Below, in pieces: positions 12,526-30,259 of a stretch of DNA of 64,000 bases. Each line of letters opens with the position of its first letter. Position 1 is the stretch's first letter. The position numbers and the translations under genes are program-made. The DNA is taken from the NCBI RefSeq assembly GCF_029873635.1, contig NC_080425.1, positions 45,795,678-45,859,677 of the forward strand, given 5' to 3'. Under the pieces are notes generated by a model that saw only the letters and a program-made list of their open reading frames with translations, was not told the DNA's origin and did no database searches. The stretch is from Malania oleifera. Taxonomy: Eukaryota; Streptophyta; Magnoliopsida; Santalales; Ximeniaceae.

Positions 12526-13723
12526 ATGCCACGATCCAAATCAGTTGGTGTCAAGGGATCTTCATCTTCAACAAGGATCAATAATGACGAGGTGGAAAAA
12601 TGGCTAGTGACTCCACATGCTAAGCAATTTATCAGAATCAGATTGCTTCAGCTGAACCTATTTTAGGTAAAGTTCTTGATGTAAAGTTCTTCAATTCAAA
12701 TTTTCCTAAAATTATGGAACTCTTTAAGAATATTGGATGGGATAAGTTTATTACATATCAAGCTAAAGGATATTATCCCAATGTTGTTCGGATTTTCTAT
12801 GCAAATATGGAACGATGTGATAATGGGATCAAAACCAATTTTCTTGGGAAAAATATTCATCTAACTCCCATATCTTTGGGAAAAATTCTTCGAATCAAGC
12901 CAGGAGATTTTGAGGTTCACATTGTTGAGAAACGATGGATTATGGCTCAGGGTTTTACTCCACAAGATTTTTTGCCTCTAGTCATGACAATAACTCCTGT
13001 TAATTTGGGCATCCACCTCTTTACAAACAGCTTAATTTGAAAGCTCTAATCCTGCACAAACTCATTACAAATAACATCTTACCACGTTCTGGTTCTCATG
13101 ATCATATTTCATTCCTAGATTGTTTTGTAATGTGGTGTATTCTCAAAGGGAAAAAGATGGATCTTCCAAGCCTAATTATCCAGTGGATTATTATGAAAGT
13201 TGATGCCACTCATATTGTTCTACCATATGCTGGGATGTTAAATATGGATTTTTCTCATTTTAATATTCTTACACCATCATTTAACTTCACTAGAAAAACT
13301 CATTACGATATTTTTTCTGATACCATTCTTAAACGTATGGGTTATAAGAATTCTCCTCAAGGATGGTTTCATAAGGGACATCGTCATGTATCATTTGCAC
13401 CACCTCCTTTATCTTCCATACCAGCACCTTCAGTTCAGCTTGATCCAGAAACTCCATCATGGTTCATTCCATTTTTTCATCATTATATGACTTTCAGTGA
13501 TGGAATGAAATCTGGACTTGGCACTCTACAAGAGAAGGTTTCTTCTATAAAAACTCATTGTTTAAATATTGATAAGCGAGTTGATAAGATAGAACAACAG
13601 TTGGCTAGCTCCTCTAAAGGCAAATCTCCAATGAACATCAGCTCTTCTACATTAAGTGATGAAGAATCTGGTGAACAAGAAGAAGGAGATGATGAAAGTG
13701 GATCTATGGAAGCTTCTGACTGA
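12526..13723 (+). pseudogene. Additional ORF 3' of pol in S1, frameshifted
   Basis: Third coding region, between pol and the PPT, where some Sireviruses carry an 'env-like' ORF. It starts at ATG 12526 (MPRSKSVGVKG) and shifts frame near 12630 and again near 13010-13030, giving open pieces 12714-13040 and 13037-13723. The middle, with VRIFYANMERC, a hydrophobic turn and LGKILRIKPGDFEV, resembles the 'putative plant transposon protein' domain found in many plant retrotransposon ORFs. The C-terminus is a short heptad-like stretch followed by a Ser/Glu/Asp-rich tail. I see no signal peptide and no clear transmembrane helix, so a membrane envelope role is unsupported. Function unknown. Confidence 0.65.
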
Positions 13724-14186
13724 TGTGTTTTCATCTATGAGTCATTTATCACTTTTATGTATTAAAGCTTTAATCGGATAGTATGTTCTTGATGTTCTAA
13801 AAGTAGTACTTTGTCTTGCAGCATTTCTCTATTTTTGCTTTTCTTTCTCCTTTTTGATTGATGTCCAAAGGGGGAGAACTGTTTAAGAGAAGTGAGTGCA
13901 AAAATATAGAGAAGTGAGTGCAAAAATATGCTATGTCATGGTCATGGTTTGTAAAACTTGTACTTATATGGATCATACCTTATGGTTTGTAAAATATTAA
14001 ATGGATGAATGGATCATTTATGGATTATCTTTGTACTAGTATGCATGGTTTATTCATGGATTATCTTTGGACTTATATGCATGCATCACATCTATAAAAA
14101 TATATCATGCTTATTGATAGGGGAGCCATGAGTATTAATTCTTATTATTTTTGCTCTCAATTTGTAATCATCAAAAAGGGGGAGAT
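13724..14186 (+). other. 3' noncoding region and PPT of S1
   Basis: Purine motif AAAGGGGGAGAA near 13867 and the true PPT AAAAAGGGGGAGAT at 14173-14186, abutting the 3' LTR. Near 13884-13928 an 'agtgagtgcaaaaata' segment is duplicated in tandem. No reading frame was recognised. Confidence 0.8.
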
Positions 14187-15894
14187 TGTTGGCCTAATAA
14201 GGCTTACAATTCTTATTTTGATGATAACAAATCATGATGTGTTTAAAGTGGTTTAAGTGAAAGTTTTTCAGGAAAGGCAAAACTCAAGAGCATGAGAAAG
14301 TTTATGGTTTAAAGCTTAAAGGAAGTGACAAAGCTCAAAAGCATGGGAAAGCTTATGGATTACAAAGAGATCTTAAAGAGCATGAGGATTAAAGATAATC
14401 TGGTTAAAGAGAAGATCAAATATTTAAAGATGATGGAAGAACAAGATTGAAGAGCAAAGGATCATTTTTCTAAATGTAAGTACTTCAAGTTAATTTCAAA
14501 TATAAATTGGATTGAAGCTCTAAAAAATTTAGAAATATATTTTTTATATATACTCTAAAGAATATTTTTATAATCAATGAAAAGAAGGGGTTTTGAAAAA
14601 GAAAAAACTTTTGAAATAAAGAAGGGCCAGGTGATTGCCATGATATGGCAGACGACTGCCAAATTAAGTAAGGGGCTTTTTCAAAGAGACAGTAGCAAGA
14701 CAGGCGACTGCCTAAACAAGTCAAGCGCCTGAGTGGACATGAAAGGTGACCGCCTTGGTTCTAGCAGGCGACTGCCAGTATTCTGTGTTGAGAGTTTGTT
14801 CTATGACAAGCGACTGCCACTCAAATGTTGGCTTAAAAATTCTTAACGGGAAGATTTTTTAAACAAGGTTTTTAGACATAATTATTTTTAAAAACTTGGA
14901 AACTATTTTAAGGAAACTTTGGGGATATAGAATCGCTTCTAAATATTTATAAATAGCCCCAATCTTCAAAGGTTTGATACACCAAACAATTTTCAAGCAA
15001 TCAAAGTTCTCAGAGGCTCTCAAACTCTCTTGTGTTCAACTACTGAGTTGCTACTGATTCAAACTTCGAAGCAAAGCATTCAAAGTCAGAATTTTTCATA
15101 TTTTGAAAGATATTTGGTGATTCATACTAAGTATTGAGCTTCAAATTCTTTTATATTTGAATTGCTTTGAAGTATTATTGTGCTGATTGTTGTACTAACC
15201 TATTCTGTTGTGAGAGTGTTTTCTTGTACACAAAATCCCTTTATCTTGATTCTTTTTCATAGATGATTCAAGGCTGTAGAATCGTTGGACCAAATGAGGG
15301 AATATCGTTTGGAGAGGCAGGCTCTAGCCTAACAGAAGGAGTGTTTGTAATCGGTATTGTTCCACCCGTTAATGGAACTAAACTAGTGAATCCTTTGGTG
15401 GTTTGCCAAAGGCGAGGACGTAGGCTAGGTATAAGCTGAGCCTCATAAAATCTTGTGTCTCTCTTCTTCCTTAACTCTTTACTTTTTCAGCAAAGACTTA
15501 TAATCTGCGTGTATGCTTTTAATTGATTAATTCTGAATGTTTAGTTGTTAAATAGACCGGAGGATAATTTGTTTTTGATTTGATCAGCATTGATTGCGGA
15601 AACCGAAAGGGACTACGTTGGTTGATCAACCTAAACTTATTAATCTAAAAGTTTGTTTAAAAGCTAAACATAAAGAAGACTTGTGAGTTTGGAATAAACA
15701 CAGGACTTACACAAATTCAGCAATTTATTACAGGGCTAATGAGATAAAGATTAAGTTTTTGTTTATCTTGATTGGTTGTGGTTGAATTGTTTTTATATTT
15801 AATTGTTGTGATTGATTGATAATTAAGAATTAAAATTAAAATAATTAAAAAAAATACCAATTCACCCCCCTCTTGGGAAGCTATCCTAATTTCA
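14187..15894 (+). repeat. 3' LTR of S1
   Basis: 1,708 bp partner of the 5' LTR, ending TTTCA at 15894 and followed by TSD AGATT. The palindrome array lies at about 14624-14822. It has one unit that the 5' LTR lacks (near 14636-14660) and lacks one unit present in the 5' LTR (near 6200-6214). TATA-like TATAAATAG lies at 14948-14956. Confidence 0.93.
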
Positions 15895-15899
15895 AGATT

Positions 15900-17249
15900 T
15901 AATCTCTACAGTGCATTTGTCATGTTCAAAGGAAACTTTATAACCTTTATCACACAATTGACTTATACTTAACAGGTTATGTTTTAGACCATCAACTAAT
16001 AACACATTATCAATAACAAGGGAAGGTTCCTTACCAACTCCAATGATTCTACCTTTTGCGTTCTTGCCGAAGGTGACGTATCCTTTATCCTTAGGTGTGA
16101 TGGATGCTAACTTGGCTTTATCTCCAGTCATGTGTCGAGAGCATCCACTATTTGTATACCATTTATCCTTTGAAGAGGATGATCTCAAGCACACCTGCAA
16201 TGGACATTCAATTGACTAATTTTGGTACCAATATTTTCTTGGTCCATGGGGGTTAGTGTTAGACTCTCCTTTGACTTTCTATACTTTCTTAATTTTAACA
16301 TCTTTGTTCTTAAAAGGATAGTCAAATTTTATGTGACCTAACCTCTTACATTTAAAACATGTAGTATATCTATAAGAATCTTTAGTTGGAACATAAGATT
16401 TCGACTCTCTCACAAAGTATCCCATGAAAAGATGTTTCTGTTTGAGGTTTTCCTTTCCATTTAAACCAAGACCTTCCTTATCCAGGGAATTTCTTTGAGC
16501 TCCAAGAAATCTTTCAAAATTATTTTGACCCTCTGTGAATTTATAGATAATTATAGATTTATTTTCCAAATTTCTTTCTAACTTCTCAATTTTCAAATCC
16601 TTGTCTTTTATTAAAATGCATGAGATTCATTTTTTCTTTCCAACAACTTTGAAAATTCCTTTAATTTTAATTTCAAAATGGAACTTTTCTTAGTCATTTT
16701 CTCAAGCATTTTAAGAGTATACAGATATTCTTGTCGCAATTCATTATACGAAATCATGTGATCATCATTATCAGAATCACTAGAATAATATGATGAAGCT
16801 GAACAAAAAGATTGTACCTCGTGATCTTTGTGAGCCATCAGACACTGATTTGCAATCTGGTCATCGCTAAATTCAGATTCTGAACTGCTGGTACTGTGTG
16901 TGTCCCAGCCGACTTTTAGTGCATTCTTCTTCTTTTTGGCTATTTTCTTTAGTTGAGGACAATTTAGCTTTATATGTCTAACTTCTCTACAGTTATAGCA
17001 TGTAGGAGGATCATCCTTTTGCTTCCATCTACATGAATCTCCTTTTTTCTATTTTTGAGTTTTGGAATTTTCTAGTATACTTCCTGTTCTTTTTCAGAAA
17101 CTTTCCAAACTTCTTAGTTAGAAGATCCATATTGTCTTCTGATTCTGAACAACTTTCTTCACTAGAATTGCTAGATGATGCTTTGAGGGTTGTTACTTTC
17201 TTAGTTTTATTCTACTCACTCAATCTTTCATTTATTGTCAGCTCATATG
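15900..17249 (-). pseudogene. Protease and gag of element B (truncated)
   Basis: Continuation of element B on the other side of S1. From 16200 down: protease region WYTNSGCSRHMTGDKAK, with the catalytic Asp replaced by Asn. 16279-16596: gag C-terminal part with knuckle CFKCKRLGHIKFDY, the last Cys replaced by Tyr. 16611-16838: acidic Ser-rich and coiled segment. About 16850-17249: upstream gag with knuckle CYNCREVRHIKLNC at 16959-17000 and the run LITYELTINERL at the edge. The homology stops abruptly at 17249; the N-terminal half of gag and the 5' LTR of B are missing. Confidence 0.82.
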
Positions 17250-17256
17250 TGATGAG

Positions 17257-17559
17257 GGACCTAGTGCAGAAGCACATGTAGTTGATGTAATAGATGATTT
17301 GGATATTTCAGAGCCGTCGCCAGTACTTGATTCTGATGGTGTATTCAAGAATGACTATTCTAAATAGCTTGAGGTATATGATGAAAAAGTTCCCTTAATT
17401 AAAGAGTTTCTAGAATTAAAGGGGCAGTTCACAGAGATAGATCGTTCCCCTCCCTTGTTGGATGCAAGTTACATGAGTAGTTGGTGTAAGCCAACCTTTG
17501 AAGCTATTGACCTACTAGGAGTCATGAAGTCATCAGAAGAAGAAGTTCTGACACTTTAG
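17257..17559 (+). pseudogene. Unidentified coding-like fragment
   Basis: A plus-strand frame of 100 codons, open except for one TAG (17365-17367) that could derive from CAG. It reads GPSAEAHVVDVIDDLDISEP, later VPLIKEFLELKGQFTEIDRS and ASYMSSWCKPTFEAIDLLGV, then a stop at 17557-17559. The composition is protein-like (balanced, acidic, few rare residues) and unlike the other frames here. I do not recognise the family. It sits between the truncated gag of B and LTR piece F with no PPT or PBS of its own. It may be a fragment of a captured host exon or of a retroelement accessory ORF. Confidence 0.4.
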
Positions 17560-17571
17560 CTGAAGCCATTA

Positions 17572-19227
17572 TGTTGACCTCATAGGTCACACCCGGTTTT
17601 GATAATGACAAATATACAAGTATTTGATAGCTATCTAGTTTATGTGCAGGTTTATATTCGCAAATACTTTGATGACATATGAAGTAGAGCATCAAAACCC
17701 TAAATACTATATTATGTTGTAATTCATTATTATTCAATTTGGGTTTGTAATAGTAATTAGGGAAAATGATCTGTAATAATCAATGCTTTACCTGCATAGT
17801 AGGATAGATAAGCTCAAGAAGACCTACACTGACCTTAGGTTCCCCATGCATGCATAAATGAATGCCCTATCAAATTTAAGTTAATCATCATATGAATAGG
17901 GGCAGCATTTCAAAGAGAAAAGGACCGAAGATGCCAAAATTGGCATGTTCGGTCGATCGAACTCAGTTACACTAAGATCCTCGGTCGACCGAACCCCAGT
18001 CGGGTCAACATGTTGACCGCTTGGTTGACCGACCAGAAGAATATAGGCAAGACTTGGTCGACCAAACCTCCCTGGGTCAACAAGTTGACCTCTCGGTCGA
18101 CTGACCAAGATTATATGGGCAACACCCTGGTCGATCGAACCCTCAAATAGGAAATGCCAACCACTTGGTCGACTGAATCGCATGGATTTGAAAAATTGCC
18201 TTTGAACCATGCAAGTTCAGTTGACTATCCTTTCAGTTCAAATTTCTCCCGGTCGACTGAACCCAGCCACTTGGTCAACTGAACCTTAAGTTCAGTCGAC
18301 CGGTTCTCTTAGGTTGGCGAGAATTACCAAGGTTAAAATGCAGTTAAAATTTATTAACCTCAGTTAAACTTTTTCAAAAATGACTAATATGTCTTGAACG
18401 ATTATAATTTTGGGGAATTCTATATATAACCCCCTCATTTGCAAAAATTAGTCAATGATTAGCAATCTTAATTAGCAAAAATCCATTAAAATTCACAAAT
18501 TCCTAGTTCCATTTTTAAGCCTCCTACACTCATTCTTACTCACTTTTATTACTTAAATCTCTTTGTAAGTGTGCTTGAGTGTTCTTATAATAGGCATAAG
18601 CTCTCTCTTGTTCTTGTTGATTGAAAGTATTTTATTAGAGAGCAAAGCTTTAAGTTTCCCTAGGAGACTTGGGTAATAAGTCTTCCTTAGGAATACTTCG
18701 TTAAGCTTTTGGGTTTTGCATTGTCATTGCAATACTCATGGAGTTCACATTGGATTTTGGTTGCTAAAATATTTTACAAATCATTTTTAAAATATCTCTT
18801 GTGCTTATATTTGAGAAATAAATTTTGAAATATTTGCTTAAGTGCTTGTGATCTTTACGACTATATCTTGTGATTGAGATTATCTTCTTAATACAAAAAT
18901 CAAATAAATTTTTACAAATCATTGTTGAATATCTCTTGTGGTTTATTTTGAGAAAAAACTTTTGTTGAGATATTTGAAGGTATACTTGTGATCTTTGCTG
19001 GTACATTGTGATTGAGAATATTATTTTTAACACAAAGATCCTATCACTTATACTCTCACATACTGATTGCATTATTTGCATAAAACTTTGATAGTAGATA
19101 CTAAGACCACATTGAGCTTATCTCATCATATCATTCGATGGTGTGTTTTTTAGATTGGTACATAATCTGCTTAGTTGAGAAGCATATTTGTTGTACACAA
19201 ATTTGTTTTTATCTGTTGTATTCTAGG
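17572..19227 (+). repeat. LTR piece F (GTCGACC-type Sirevirus LTR)
   Basis: Starts TGTTGACCTCATAGGTCACA, nearly the same as the start of solo LTR H at 42695. It contains a GGTCGACCGAAC array at about 17938-18305 and a TATA box near 18421, with a decayed MSA-like motif at 18394-18404. It runs to TTGTATTCTAGG, the point where related LTRs continue with about 500 bp more. That remainder is missing and an inverted piece follows. No matching TSD was found, so this is not a simple solo LTR. Confidence 0.75.
17938..18305. repeat. GGTCGACCGAAC array in LTR F
   Basis: About a dozen intact or decayed copies of CGGTCGACCGAAC spaced 20-45 bp apart, in both orientations because the core is palindromic. 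Confidence 0.8.
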
Positions 19228-20063
19228 TGTTAGCTTTACCGTGATCCCAATAGGGAGGGTGAATTAGTATTTTTAAAATTAAAGCCCTAGGTCAATATCC
19301 TAACACCAATATATTCACAACCCTAATGTCAATGTTGTGCAAGTAAAGTAAATCTACTGTAATACGTAGCAGGAATTAAATAGTGCAAATTAATCAACTA
19401 AGCATGCACCAGAAAGTAGTAAAGGAAGTGACACCCATAAGTGTTATCGAAGTTCGCCAAATTGCCTACGTCCCCATCTTGACTAACAAACACAAGGATT
19501 ATCACTATAATGTTCACTTAAACGGGTGGAGCAACAACAACTAGGTCAACTAGCACATGGCTGACCTCAACCTTTACACAATCCTTATGGGGCTGGATTA
19601 CCGCTCCCTCAGGTCATGCTTGGAATACAACAGTATTATATCAATCAAATAGTACAATGATTATGCTTTCATGTAAAACATATATGTACCCAATACACAC
19701 AGTCACATACACATCAATGATATGGATATATTGTAAGCTCAGTGATGCATATAATTGTGCTATCAACACTCAATATGGTATAATCAGTGAAATGCTCAAG
19801 AGTGTTCAATACAAGCAATATCTTGGAATCTAAGCAAAGCTTAATTCAATAGCAAATCAATATTCTAAAGATATGAATCAGATAATCAAACTAGTTCAAG
19901 AAGATTTTCCTCAATGAGATAAGCACAATACTAATTTGAAAATATTTTGCTTGTTTGAAAAATATTTGCACAACAAAAATCCAAGATATTGGACACTTGA
20001 AATAATAATGCAAATATCCTATTCCCAATTCACCCCCCTCTTGGGAATACACCAATTCCAACA
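19228..20063 (-). repeat. Inverted LTR fragment with mirrored ends
   Basis: Begins TGTTAGCTTTACCGTGATCC, the reverse complement of a Sirevirus LTR 3' end, and continues as the inverted R/U5 part of such an LTR (for example CCTACGTCCCCATCTTGAC near 19466). It closes with a direct LTR 3' end, CTTGGGAATACACCAATTCC followed by AACA at 20063. The two ends are therefore inverted copies of the same roughly 40-bp terminus and could fold back. The next base enters an RNase H frame of element G. Confidence 0.65.
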
Positions 20064-20575
20064 TAGTATCCTAAGCATACATCTTTTGATATTGTTAGTT
20101 ATTCTGATGTTGACTTTACCGGTAGTAAAGTAGATAGAAAAAGCACGAGCGACACTTGTCACTACTTAGGACAATCTTTATTTTCTTGGTTTTCCAAGAA
20201 ACAAAACTCAGTTGCACTGTCCACAGCTGAGGCTGAATACATAGCGTATGTGAGTTATTGTGCTGAAATGCTTTATATGAGTAATAATTCATGGACTATG
20301 GACTGCACTATGACACAATTCCTATAAAATGTGATAACACTAGTGCAATTAATATCTCAAAGAACCCCATATCACACTCACGAACTAGGCATATAGAAAT
20401 AAGACATCATTTTATTCGTGACCATGTGCAAAAGGGGGACGTGACACTTGAATTCGTGTGCACTAATAAATAATGGGCAATATATTCACAAAATCACTTT
20501 AGGAGGAAAGGTATACCCAAATCAGATGTGAATTAAGCCTAATGCACAGTAAAGAAGTTGCCTAGAGATATGATG
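20064..20575 (+). pseudogene. RNase H fragment of Sirevirus G
   Basis: Plus-strand Copia RNase H: IVSYSDVDFTGSKVDRKST near 20090, STAEAEYIAYVSYCAEMLYM near 20220, then PIKCDNTSAINISKNPISHS and TRHIEIRHHFIRDHVQKGD in the open part 20291-20473. Stops follow MLYM and VCTNK. Everything upstream of RNase H (gag to RT) is absent, because the fragment is joined directly to an LTR end at 20063. Confidence 0.85.
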
Positions 20576-21249
20576 GAGTGCATAAACTGAGGGGGAGCAA
20601 CCTAACTTATAATGCTATGACTCTAAAAATTTAACTTTCTCAAATTTGTTTATATTCATATGCTTTATGTCATGTGAGAAATGAGATTGCTATCCGTAAT
20701 GAACTGCATGCTTATACTTTTTTATGAATATTTGATGTATCTCATTTATAGCATAAACTGTCTTGGACTATGTTGAATTGTTTGCATGGAACACCATTTG
20801 CAAGGCTATTACAAAACCTTTGTATGCATGCTGATAAATAACTAAGGTATTGCATGTTAATTGGAATATTGTTTTGTGCACAAAATGATAATTTTTTTTT
20901 AAAAAACAGTTATGTTTCTTTACTTAAGGTTGATCTAAATGCATATATTTTTTTACCTTAATCTTTTTGCTGATGCCAAAAGGGGGAGAAATACTTTAGC
21001 AAAGCTAGGTAAAACTTGGGAGAGTTTAACTGAGCATGACTTTTATTCTCCCATGTATCTATCTTTGTCTACACTTGGTATCTAGGCTTAAATGTCAAAC
21101 TTCAATGCATATTGTTTTTAAAATGTCTTTTGTCATGGATATGTTTGAACTATTCTAGAATTTAGATTTACGCATATTCTTAGGGGGGAACCTTTCCGGT
21201 TATACCCATTTTTGCTTATTGTATTTTTCATCATAAAAAAGGGAGAGAA
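20576..21249 (+). other. 3' noncoding region and PPT of G
   Basis: Purine-rich motifs recur: TGAGGGGGAGCAACC at about 20589, AAAAGGGGGAGAAATA at about 20979 and TAGGGGGG at about 21181. The PPT AAAAAAGGGAGAGAA ends at 21249, directly before the LTR. This multi-PPT layout is typical of Sireviruses. No coding frame. Confidence 0.75.
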
Positions 21250-23028
21250 TGTTGACTTTATGAGTCCTATCTTATGACAAGTCCAAAGTATCTCACTTGT
21301 GCATCTAGTGCTTGAACAGATTTTCTCTTAGAAGGCATGTAGAGTCGAGGTACACTCAAAGCCATGAGGAGCTAAAAGATCACTTCACCTAGCGTATGGC
21401 TTGGCAAAATGAAGAGCAAGAGTTGAAAACATTTTTATTTTTGTGTTGCAATTTGCATTAAAGTTTGGTATGTAATAGTGCATTCATGTATGATGTGATT
21501 GAAAGCTCAAACACAGGACCATAGACTGACCTTAGGGAATCCAAATTTGCATGATAAATTCTTTACTCATTCATACTCATACATATAGGGTTGATAATTT
21601 CCAAGGTCCAAACAGGGCTAATTCTTAAGTGTTAACTAACCTTGGTCGACCAACCCCTTAATGAGTTAATATGCTCAGTCGACTGGTGCATTCCCCAGCC
21701 GTCCGAATCTCTCAAGTTGGCTAGATTTTTTAGTGCTAAACATCATTAAATTCTTAATTAAACATTTTTAATATTCCCACCGTGCCCCTAACGGTCAAAA
21801 TTTTTGGAGATTCTATATATAGCCCAATTCAAAGCTTGATTAGCACCTTTGATTAGCTAAGAAATCCTCTGAAAATATTTTTTTTCTATTATTCATATAC
21901 TCTCATATACAACCATATATTCATACTCTTTCTCATATTTCTTTACAAAATCGTTTTAGAAAGAGTGCATTAAGTTCGTCTTCTTCATTTGGAAAGTCAT
22001 TACAACTTAAAGATTGAATACATTTTTTTTTGTTGGCATTTTACATTCATTTCAAAGCTTACACTCTCACTCATTCATTCATCTTTGAAAATCAATTTTT
22101 GAGAGTAAGCTTGAGTTTTTCCCATACTATTTCATTGATAAATATTCTTAGGAAAACCCTCTATAACTTGTGAATCTTTATACATTCATTGCAAGATTCA
22201 AAAGCCTATTTTGTGCTTATTTCGAAAATATTTTTGTGAAAGTAATCTCCATTATCTCCTACACTTTATTGTTGAAAAATATTTTTGGAGATATTACTTG
22301 TGTTTTTAAGGTCTTTGAAATACACTTAGTAAATATTATATATTTGAATCAAAGATCATATTTATCATCATCTCTCACATTATTTCATAAATTCATTATT
22401 GAGAGAGATAACATATAAAATCTACAGAGCTTTAACTCCTATCATACTAGAGTGCATTGAGCTTAATGTTGTACATATTTGCTTGTTGTAGAAGTACATC
22501 ATTTGTTCACAAAATTTTTAATATCGTTATATTCTTGGCATGAGGTATCGTTGGAAGAGGAGGTGATCCATCCTATAAGGATCGGTTGTAAACATTGTGG
22601 TTCCGCTCGGAAAGTGAATCGGGAGTCTCCGCTCTGTAAGGAGAGTTTGTAATGGTGTCGCTCCATCCGATTGAGTGAGCATTTAGTCAATCTTCAAGTG
22701 GGTTGGCTTGAGGCGGAGACATTCGCATGGTTTGTCGAACCTCGATAAAAACCCTATCACTCTTTCCTTATATTCTTTACATTCCTGTATTTGCATGCTT
22801 ATATTCATCTGTTGATATTACTATTTGCGCGTTTTAAATATCATTCTGAGTTTGTTTGGGAAATATTGGAACTATGATTCTTGTGTAATTTATTTATTCG
22901 ATCATATATTTATTGAATTAATATTTGATTAGACAGACCATAGGTTGTGAGATTCTATTGTGATACACTTGACCGAAAATTTTAAAATCACCCATTCATC
23001 CCCTCACGAGATTACACAAAAAATTTCA
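21250..23028 (+). repeat. 3' LTR of Sirevirus G
   Basis: Starts TGTTGACTTTATGAGTCCTA after the PPT and ends near 23028 in a degenerate terminus. It has a short GTCGACC array (about 21643-21712), a perfect MSA-type box CCTAACGGTCA at 21787-21797 and a TATA box TATATATAG at 21814-21822. The exact 3' end is uncertain by some 10 bp. It is the closest mobile element to the RPL3 promoter. Confidence 0.82.
21787..21822 (+). promoter_or_regulatory. LTR promoter module: MSA-type box plus TATA (G)
   Basis: CCTAACGGTCA fits YCYAACGGYYA, the mitosis-specific activator element bound by three-repeat MYB proteins in plants. TATATATAG starts 16 bp further on. The same spacing occurs in LTRs H, C, F and J. 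Function is inferred from the match only. Confidence 0.55.
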
Positions 23029-23374
23029 TATTTTAAATATTCTTATAATTATCTATAAATATTTTAAAAATATTTCTAATCACCCATGATTTTTTCAAAA
23101 TAATACTTTTCATTATTTATTATTTTTAAAAAATATTTTATTATAATTATCACGCAAAATCACGAAACACACGCATTGCGAGTGCCAAGCCGGTACTAAA
23201 ATCTAAAAATTCATGCCTGAACTGCAGAACATTAGTGGTCAGTGAAAACTGTTAACCCTAACGAAAGGTCAAAGAAGGGGCGATCCAATCCAACGGACAG
23301 TATGGAGCCTCGGAATTAATCTCATCGGTTTAGTCGTCTTTATAAACATTGGGGCCGAGGCCCAAGGACGCTAG
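23029..23374 (+). promoter_or_regulatory. RPL3 promoter region
   Basis: A+T-rich until about 23160, then a compact promoter: telo-box AACCCTAA at 23254-23261, TATA box TATAAA at 23341-23346, a site II-like GGCCCA at 23359-23364, and an inverted telo-box TAGGGTTT at 23372-23379 around the likely transcription start. Telo-boxes with site II elements are characteristic of plant ribosomal-protein promoters and link expression to proliferating tissue. The retroelement LTR ends only about 225 bp upstream of the first telo-box. Confidence 0.7.
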
Positions 23375-29780
<6,406 letters not shown>

Positions 29781-30259
29781 TAAGTGAAGTGAGAAGAAAA
29801 TCAAGATCCATTTCTGTTTTGCTGTATTTTCTGAGTTTTAATGGAACATTTCCTTTTCTTAGTTTAAAATCCTGGCTTTGTTTGTGCTTTATTTTCACTT
29901 GTTTGACCAAAAATAAGATTGGGGTTTTGTACTTTCAATTCACTCTCATTTATTTATTTTTTTGGTGGTTTTCAAGTATTCTTTAAAATATGATTCTAGT
30001 GAATTGATGTTGGTTTTATATCTTGCTTTAGCTGCTTTGTCCATGGTTTAGATGGCATGGATTTTAGCTTGATTTATATTGGGGCTAATGGCAGTTGACT
30101 AGAAATTGAAAATTGAGGTCATCGCTCAGTGGGGGGATGACCAAAGTACGCTTGTTGCTGATCATAATTCAATTTGATGTTAATTATTAGAAGATTTAAG
30201 CAGGTGAATTAGCAGCTGCTATTTTGCCATAGAATTGGTCTACTCTGGTTGCTTCATGT
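29781..30259 (+). other. RPL3 3' UTR and downstream spacer
   Basis: T-rich sequence after the TAA at 29778-29780. The 3' UTR probably ends within 150-300 bp. No canonical AATAAA is visible; AAAATAAG at about 29909 is a candidate polyadenylation signal. Nothing else was recognised. Confidence 0.5.

Larger units (their letters stand above)
5566..15894 (+). mobile_element. Complete Sirevirus-type Copia element S1
   Basis: A structurally complete LTR retrotransposon of 10,329 bp. LTRs lie at 5566-7290 and 14187-15894, both TGTTGGCC... to ...TTTCA. The flanking target-site duplication AGATT lies at 5561-5565 and 15895-15899. A primer binding site follows the 5' LTR and a polypurine tract precedes the 3' LTR. 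Internal order is gag, protease, integrase, RT, RNase H, then an additional reading frame before the PPT. It inserted into element B between its protease and pre-integrase regions. The LTRs differ by about 3% over their first 130 bp by eye, so the insertion is not recent. All coding parts carry disabling changes. Confidence 0.95.

Noticed and set aside
12526..13723. Viral envelope gene
   Set aside because: No signal peptide, cleavage site or transmembrane helix could be seen, so I call it an additional ORF of unknown role.
17572..20063. A simple solo LTR with TG...CA ends
   Set aside because: The flanks (CATTA and TAGTA) do not match and the last third is inverted; it is a rearranged composite.
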